Notes under the pieces: generated by a model
Told to the model about the DNA's origin: nothing
Database searches by the model: none
Seen by the model: the letters and a program-made list of their open reading frames with translations, nothing else
Program-made: the position numbers and the translations under genes
Assembly (NCBI GenBank): GCA_964528575.1
Contig: CAZGTQ010000433.1
Span: 1 to 6,125 of the forward strand
Source: CAZGTQ01 sp964528575
GTDB lineage: Bacteria; Planctomycetota; UBA1135; GCA-002686595
Direction of reading: 5' to 3'
DNA length: 6,125 nucleotides
In this document: piece by piece, positions 5,236 to 6,125 of the stretch
How positions within the stretch are numbered: position 1 is the stretch's first letter
Layout: each line of letters opens with the position of its first letter

Positions 5236-5739
5236 CTAGAAGAGCTCGTCGAGCGCCTGCGTCGCCTGCGCCTGGAAGTCGGCGGCGAGCGACGCCTGCG
5301 GGGCCTGGTTGTGGTTGTTGTAGACGGTCTCGAGCACGTCCGACAGCCGGCGCGCGGTCTCCTGCGCGTAGAAGCGCACGAGGCCGAGGTTCGTGCGCTC
5401 GTCGAACAGCACCGCGAGCAGCGTGCGGTCGCCGACGAGCTGGAGCTGGATGCTGTCGCGCACCCCCTGGTGGAACATGATCGTGAACTCGTCCTCGCCG
5501 AGGAGACGCGCCATCTCCTTGGTCGCCGCGAACGAGCCCGCGATCAACGCCGCGATCGACTCGAGCGGGCTGTCGATCGACTCCCCGCGCCGCGTGACCA
5601 GGTGTCCTTCGCGGTCGATCAGGAGCGCGCAGCGCGCTCCCGAGAGCTCGAGGAAGGCGTCGAGCTCGCAGTTCAGCCGCTCGATGTCCTTCTCGTAGAA
5701 CGCGAGCCGATCGACTCGCATCTGGTGGTCACGTCTCAC
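5236..5739 (-). CDS. Roadblock/LC7 domain protein
   Basis: From the GTG at 5739 the protein has 167 residues. Residues about 22-133 form a Roadblock/LC7 domain: LNCELDAFLELSGARCALLI, then DREGHLVTRRGE, IAALIAGSFAATKEMARLLGE, HQGVRDSIQLQL and LLAVLFDERTNLGLVRF. The order resembles MglB-type regulators, which act on Ras-like GTPases in motility and polarity, though no GTPase is in view. The C-terminal 30 residues are Gln/Ala-rich and unassigned. Start choice: GTG 5739 has GGGAG 7 nt upstream and is preferred. An earlier GTG at 5766 would overlap the upstream stop codon as GTGA, and ATG 5721 lacks a ribosome site. The gene follows the tail-helix gene by 23 nt, or overlaps it, so the two are probably co-translated. 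Domain call firm; partner unknown. Confidence 0.9.
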   Translation of the reverse strand: MRRDHQMRVDRLAFYEKDIERLNCELDAFLELSGARCALLIDREGHLVTRRGESIDSPLESIAALIAGSFAATKEMARLLGEDEFTIMFHQGVRDSIQLQLVGDRTLLAVLFDERTNLGLVRFYAQETARRLSDVLETVYNNHNQAPQASLAADFQAQATQALDELF

Positions 5740-5746
5740 GGTGGTG

Positions 5747-5751
5747 CTCCC
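5747..5751 (-). promoter_or_regulatory. Ribosome binding site selecting the Roadblock GTG start
   Basis: On the minus strand this reads GGGAG, 7 nt before the GTG at 5737-5739. It is the only good Shine-Dalgarno match among the three candidate starts of the Roadblock gene. Confidence 0.5.
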
Positions 5752-5762
5752 GGTGGTCAAGC

Positions 5763-6125
5763 TCACAGGACGGACAGGATGACGCTGGTCAGGAGCGCCC
5801 CCACCGCGGCCGCGACGATGACGAACGCGGCCGTGTAGAGCGTGCTCGAACGGGCCGAGCCCTTGGGCGCGGCCTGAGTCGCAGAGACGCGCCGCGCGGG
5901 TCGCGCGGCGCCTGCGCCGGATCCGTTGCCCGGGTTCGTCCCGCGGCGGGCGCGCTGGCCCGCGTTGCCCGGATCCATGCGGTGCGCAGCGGCGCCCGCA
6001 CCGGCGCCGGCCTGGTCGGCCGCGCGCGTGCCCGCGTTGCGCGGCGCGCGCGGCGGCGGAGGCGGCGCGTTCCCGCCGCGCGACGGAGGCGGAGGCGGCG
6101 CAGCCTCGATGCCCGCGCCGCGGCT
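5763..6125 (-). CDS. Pro/Ala-rich protein with C-terminal membrane helix, 5' end off the window
   Basis: The frame is open from the right edge to the TGA at 5763-5765, giving 120 visible residues. The first 50 are low complexity, with two PPPPP runs (APPPPPSRGG and APPPPPRARP) and Ala/Gly/Arg-rich linker. An internal ATG at 5978 could start a 71-residue product, but it has no obvious ribosome site and the open frame upstream has the same linker character, so I favour a longer protein. The last 25 residues, TLYTAAFVIVAAAVGALLTSVILSVL, are one strong transmembrane helix ending at the C-terminus, the layout of a tail-anchored protein with a cytoplasmic N-terminal part. It directly precedes the Roadblock gene, suggesting a shared operon. 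The N-terminal domain, which would decide its role, is not visible. Confidence 0.65.
   Translation of the reverse strand, partial: SRGAGIEAAPPPPPSRGGNAPPPPPRAPRNAGTRAADQAGAGAGAAAHRMDPGNAGQRARRGTNPGNGSGAGAARPARRVSATQAAPKGSARSSTLYTAAFVIVAAAVGALLTSVILSVL

Overview
The window is very GC-rich (about 70% by eye) bacterial chromosome. It holds eight protein genes, two cut by the window edges, and no RNA gene, insertion sequence, phage gene or CRISPR array that I can see. A lysine/alanine-repeat histone H1-like protein, a DUF4388 (PATAN) protein and a Roadblock/LC7 protein together suggest a high-GC planctomycete or a myxobacterium-like lineage. That is inference from gene content, not a phylogenetic placement.

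Layout, left to right. (1) Minus strand, 3' end off the window: a DUF4388 protein. (2) Minus strand, upstream of it: an acyl-CoA dehydrogenase that reads clearly as glutaryl-CoA dehydrogenase and keeps the decarboxylating-type active site. (3) Plus strand, divergent from it: a polytopic EI24/CysZ-like membrane protein with an N-terminal zinc ribbon and a 9-bp tandem repeat at its C-terminal end. (4) Minus strand, convergent with it: a two-gene nucleoid-protein unit, H1-like then HU, ending in a strong intrinsic terminator that lies inside the last codons of the membrane-protein gene. (5) Plus strand, divergent from the H1-like gene: an alpha/beta hydrolase with an intact Ser-Asp-His triad. (6) A short convergent intergenic region packed with GC hairpins. 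(7) Minus strand: a Roadblock/LC7 protein, preceded by a proline/alanine-rich protein with one C-terminal membrane helix whose start lies off the right edge.

Working together: H1-like and HU are very likely co-transcribed chromatin proteins. The Roadblock gene and the tail-helix gene are tightly spaced and probably form part of a signalling or polarity operon that continues beyond the window. The dehydrogenase and the hydrolase look like stand-alone metabolic genes. I see no convincing novel defence or mobile system. The least explained items are the tail-helix/Roadblock pair, the zinc-ribbon EI24 protein, and the terminator embedded in a coding sequence.
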